This document shows positions 6,101 through 7,973 of a stretch of 7,973 nucleotides of DNA, one piece after another. The notes under the pieces are model-generated. The model searched no databases and was not told the origin of the DNA. It worked only from the letters and a program-made list of their open reading frames with translations. The position numbers and the translations under genes are program-made. Within the stretch, counting starts at the first letter, position 1. The number at the start of each line of letters is the position of its first letter. Source of the DNA: an uncultured Azospirillum sp. (lineage in GTDB: Bacteria > Pseudomonadota > Alphaproteobacteria > RF32 > CAG-239); NCBI GenBank assembly GCA_902489675.1, contig CABUAP010000055.1:1-7973 (forward strand). The letters run 5' to 3'.

Positions 6101-6915
6101 TGGTTTACCAAACGAATATTATGATTCTTTTCGTTGAATCCCATAAACAAATCGGTTTCCATCGAGTTCAAAACATAATCATTCTGCCGTTCGGTCTTGC
6201 GGTGCAAAACGTCTTCGTTTGCCAAACCCTGAGAAGAAATCGGCTGCAGCGAGGAGATAACAAATGTTTTTTCCGGCAAATTCAATCCTAATTCGGAATC
6301 ATTGGTCAAGCTCCAGATACCCTGCGCACCCATAATCGTGCCGTTTTCCTCAACATAACCGCCGTTACTGCCAACCATGGTCGCAATACGCGACACACGG
6401 GTCGAAGGAAAATCTTCGCCTTCATTAGGCACTGCCGTCAAAAAGCCGGTTACCGTTTCGGCCACGACAACATCATTGCCGGCATCATCTTTTTCCGTAC
6501 CGGTTGTTTTGCGCAGCACAACCTTAAAAGAAGGATCCGCACTTGTAAACAATTTACTGTCCTGAGTTTTCCCGTCTTTTAAGAAACCGTAAGGCAAATA
6601 TTCGCATAAGTGGGAAATGTCAAAAGAAACAGAAGTGGCATCGGTAAAACCGCTGTAGTCGACTGTCCCTTCATCACAACTGTTAACCACGGTTTCTCCG
6701 TCATTGATACGGGAGAAGTTATCTTTGATATAGGCATCCATGGCGTTTGCCAAAATACGCAGCTGGTTTGAAGCATTAATATCCTGCAGTTCCGTTGTTC
6801 TCTCCGCCGCCTTTTTGTACAAAATAGGCGTGACCATCGCAATCAGCCCGAGCATTGCCATGGCTTCCACCAGCATTGTACCGGCTTCATTGATTCGATT
6901 AAACATTTTTTTCAT
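3103..6915 (-). CDS. Very large PilV-like type IV pilin / probable pilus tip adhesin
   Basis: 1270 residues, probably a minor pilin with an adhesive tail. Residues 1-12 (MKKMFNRINEAG) are a short basic prepilin leader. Cleavage after G12 gives T13-M-L-V-E17, with the Glu at +5 that type IV pilins need, then a hydrophobic helix to about residue 33. Residues 36-220 resemble the N-terminal domain of the PilV shufflon-pilin family: YLPYGF (106-111), the GFLTAVP segment, RIATMVGSNGGYV (176-188) and GAQGIW (196-201), with a C80/C104 pair. About 220-1050 is a Cys-free Thr/Asp/Gly/Asn-rich stalk with recurring beta-strand phrases (TLYIGEKG 314-321, ALYITKG 832-838, SVYIRKG 879-885; KAYNVDAA 536-543, RAYNVNDA 697-704). 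The tail has GGARLSDILPDF (991-1002), TPTCPQGYSK (1054-1063) and cysteines 1057, 1135, 1146 and 1211, then about 60 charged residues ending in Trp. The ATG at 6915 follows GGGGG by 8 nt; a TTG at 6933, directly after the upstream stop, is less likely. Known PilV proteins are roughly 350-550 residues. The pilin identity is well supported; the adhesin role is inference. Confidence 0.85.
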   Translation of the reverse strand: MKKMFNRINEAGTMLVEAMAMLGLIAMVTPILYKKAAERTTELQDINASNQLRILANAMDAYIKDNFSRINDGETVVNSCDEGTVDYSGFTDATSVSFDISHLCEYLPYGFLKDGKTQDSKLFTSADPSFKVVLRKTTGTEKDDAGNDVVVAETVTGFLTAVPNEGEDFPSTRVSRIATMVGSNGGYVEENGTIMGAQGIWSLTNDSELGLNLPEKTFVISSLQPISSQGLANEDVLHRKTERQNDYVLNSMETDLFMGFNEKNHNIRLVNQIIMRPQKDWMLGGDLNTFKKDSIDDTPQMEYNQKYEANLDYTLYIGEKGGAYMEGNLAALSSLFTVRSEADNADSGGIKYYETKTTTDNTDPSNPTTTTDKGNSIFSVTTKKMEYGNIGEETAGALLTVDKEAGSMEFESKTDNSSPDGSTTGTSSQKLIAANAERVNVLDGALSVRNPSIKADGGKYDDYDTQQWIEQNAAPAVVVGGGEVHNASYTTYTYNEDGTPSIVDGTFDSSDYVGEHALTVNGPAFIKDSLKTAKLKAYNVDAAKLRAGVRPEDFNDVTEDKDFYLVTEQKGTDGGDLEGRMLVGYHEDPVSGEAGYRMQIAEVDDTLDDGTEVQSGIRMKHESGVNVLAGVTADDGVNVNVGLIEHNVEDGTSSVNNSTADGQIKLGAFNSISLATVKEDGSFIDRSVVSIQDDMLRAYNVNDANSGTYSGYIDSVTDYARFMSQEFDAASLTHDDLYSRDRSADKYSNLFGLGGMDFTISENKLDGNMARPVVDIRASREDKYITSRFAGGFAIYDYDVSGETDYPNDPSLDAAPTNPDGSKNSVGRGNPALYITKGDFRVLATEGNADQDITKGDTILQVDNNSDENVIPDDKDRGSVYIRKGAINIAGAADDIRLLNSEIKDNYREKFATVPNGPTGEVTPGGYIAADRFIAHNLPTDGALSASADGFSTGANSIKGTDGSAIVSYDQYEVNPAYTSVMHDIKLTTRGGARLSDILPDFINKGIYVVDNTYVDEVKWSGQQNPLTDPNNFREDTSGSAEAFTSAYLGFVPTPTCPQGYSKVITINPSGWAMAQAGTPVYRDNKIDIITHNNPYLYWYTQDGDERTTVEEVEPVNPLTFQKSNWLKAMVLPNCNGLQTNGVGSCSGTNFTGWGTVMGFIYPAAYYDEFINGKPGTAGGSADTSNKQDTVYWNLYPVHYRELEAYVTVYCYFNRRNKDKKGNDIGPLYPEDMVDGTYDQMKSRRDYWQKDGGSYEQRLNDPALKYNDPW

Positions 6916-6922
6916 AGTTTTT

Positions 6923-6928
6923 CCCCCG
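6923..6928 (-). promoter_or_regulatory. Ribosome binding site of the large pilin gene
   Basis: On the minus strand CGGGGG lies 7 nt before the ATG at 6915. It overlaps the codons of any product starting at the TTG at 6933, which favours the ATG. The stop of the upstream gene (6934-6936) is only 18 bp from the ATG, so translation is probably coupled. Confidence 0.6.
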
Positions 6929-6933
6929 TTCAA

Positions 6934-7794
6934 CTAAAACTTGGACATATAAACCAGACAATAATCACAGCTGCTGTACAGACTGTCATTGTTCTGCGGA
7001 TTGCCCGGATCATAATCTTCATTATGCTTACGCAGGCGGCCGCAGACATTGGCAAAAGAATTTCCGCCCATCGAAGTGTCCGAAACATAATTGGGAATCG
7101 GCACATAGAACTGTCCGCCCTGACCGTAAACCCCCATATTTGTTTCAATGTCTTCTTCATACATTGAAGTGTTTTTATCATAAATATCAGCATCAACCTC
7201 CGTCCGGTCTACGGCATAACCCATGCCGTGCGTAAAACCGGTCGTCGTTTTCATGGCACTCAACAACACTCCGTCAGGTTTGCCCGAACGTACGTCACGC
7301 CACTTGGACGGAACGCAGCCGTAGGTAACCAAATAGACCGCCACCGAGGATCCCGCACAGCAGTTTCCGCCCGTACCGGTATCGGGAACCTTATCACCAT
7401 CGGCCGAACCGCTGCCGGAACCATCCGGCGGAACCCCCTGCATACAACTTGCGGGCAACGCCCCGGCGCCGCTGCTTTCAAGCTTATCTTTATCCAGACA
7501 ATATACCCAGGTCGTAAATTTATTAAACCCGCTTTCCTGCTGGAAACCGTAGGGCAGATCGGCTTTGAGCATTTGCGCGGTCAACTCTCCCGGTTTATAA
7601 CTCAATCCCTGTGAAGAAGAGTTGCGATCGCGTTTGGTAATATAATTCATGGCGGCGCGATGCTGGACATAAAGCTTGGTCACCACAGTCTGAGCCTGCG
7701 GTTCAACATACAGTTCCTTAATATCCGAACGTATCGAGCCATTCATTGCAAAAAGCGCCGCAATAAACGTTGCTATAATCACCCACAAATACAT
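6934..7794 (-). CDS. Membrane-anchored Cys-rich pilus-associated protein, possibly PilM-like
   Basis: 286 residues, first gene of the - strand unit. Residues 2-17 (YLWVIIATFIAALFAM) form a single N-terminal membrane segment with no prepilin G|xxxxE site, so the rest should stay tethered in the inner membrane and face the periplasm. A helix with KLYVQHRAAMNYI (40-52) is followed by DLPYGF (79-84), matching in order QLRILANAMDAYI then YLPYGF of the large pilin encoded next. WVYCLD (96-101) and VAVYLVTYGCVPSKW (151-165) look like beta strands. Residues 119-144 are a Gly/Ser/Asp-rich linker. There are eight cysteines (99, 117, 145, 146, 160, 251, 276, 279), including CC and CDYC pairs, so several disulfides are likely. 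The layout recalls PilM of conjugative thin-pilus systems, though that protein is only about 145 residues; I rate the comparison as tentative. I chose the ATG at 7794 because AAAGGG lies 6 nt upstream and the membrane segment follows at once. The frame extends to 7887, but the added residues look like non-coding leader. Confidence 0.75.
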   Translation of the reverse strand: MYLWVIIATFIAALFAMNGSIRSDIKELYVEPQAQTVVTKLYVQHRAAMNYITKRDRNSSSQGLSYKPGELTAQMLKADLPYGFQQESGFNKFTTWVYCLDKDKLESSGAGALPASCMQGVPPDGSGSGSADGDKVPDTGTGGNCCAGSSVAVYLVTYGCVPSKWRDVRSGKPDGVLLSAMKTTTGFTHGMGYAVDRTEVDADIYDKNTSMYEEDIETNMGVYGQGGQFYVPIPNYVSDTSMGGNSFANVCGRLRKHNEDYDPGNPQNNDSLYSSCDYCLVYMSKF

Positions 7795-7828
7795 GACCGT
7801 CCCTTTAAAAAACACTACTCCTTTTGAT

Positions 7829-7861
7829 AGTGTAGCATAAATAACTTTTAAAAAAAAGCAA
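7829..7861 (-). promoter_or_regulatory. Candidate sigma-70 promoter of the pilin operon
   Basis: On the minus strand TTGCTT (7861-7856) and TATGCT (7839-7834) are separated by 16 bp of A/T-rich sequence, with an A+T-rich stretch further upstream. Transcription would start near 7827, leaving a leader of about 33 nt that includes AAGGAG (7823-7818) and the nearer AAAGGG (7806-7801). An alternative -10 (TACACT, 7834-7829) is too far (21 bp) from the same -35. No operator is recognisable. Confidence 0.35.
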
Positions 7862-7973
7862 TTAATAAAACACACCTCAGATTTCACATATTTGTAACAT
7901 CACCGAAAACTTATATTTTTTGCCCAAAAAACAGCTCATAAATTAATCTTTGTCCTTGCCGGAACAATAATTT

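Noticed and set aside
7812..7833. Hairpin (ACACTA/TAGTGT) displaying AAGGAG in its loop upstream of the 286-residue gene
   Set aside because: The likely transcription start falls inside this hairpin, the stem is only 6 bp, and the loop AAGGAG is too close (2 nt) to the nearest in-frame GTG and too far from the ATG to be the main ribosome site.
7888..7973. A further gene at the right edge
   Set aside because: No frame with a plausible start or coding character is visible on either strand. The stretch is A/T-rich and looks like upstream intergenic DNA.

Overview
The window looks like chromosomal DNA from a Gram-negative bacterium, most plausibly an alphaproteobacterium of moderate GC. The evidence is a full-length proteobacterial-type EttA, an exported protein with a classical signal peptide, and a type IVb-like pilin. 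I assign the lineage from general resemblance only; no rRNA or other taxonomic marker is present.

Layout: (1) Positions 1-560, + strand: the 3' part of a gene for a small exported protein of unknown function, whose start codon lies before the window. (2) Positions 609-2288, + strand: ettA, the ABC-F translation factor, 48 bp downstream and possibly co-transcribed. It ends in a long hairpin over its stop codon and a strong intrinsic terminator. (3) Positions 2365-3058: about 700 bp without a convincing gene. It holds three diverged, same-orientation copies of a 120-150 bp hairpin-rich repeat. Between copies 2 and 3 lies a roughly 240 bp unrelated segment with its own strong potential RNA folds, flanked by a 7-bp direct repeat. 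(4) Positions 3061-7794, - strand, converging on ettA: a two-gene unit with a promoter-like region at its right end. Its first gene encodes a 286-residue, Cys-rich protein with an N-terminal membrane anchor. Its second encodes a 1270-residue protein with a type IV prepilin leader and a PilV-like N-terminal domain. A bidirectional terminator closes the unit.

The two - strand genes probably act together on the cell surface. The large protein reads as a minor pilin or tip adhesin: a leader and pilin domain (about residues 1-220) carry a very long Cys-free stalk (about 220-1050) and a Cys-containing C-terminal domain. Its partner has no prepilin cleavage site but shares the helix plus LPYGF layout, so it may be an assembly or anchoring protein comparable to PilM of thin (type IVb) pilus systems. 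No pilus ATPase, secretin, peptidase or shufflon recombinase is in the window, so the assembly machinery must lie elsewhere.

The most unusual items are the giant pilin-adhesin with its anchored partner, and the repeat array with its structured insert between the two convergent genes.
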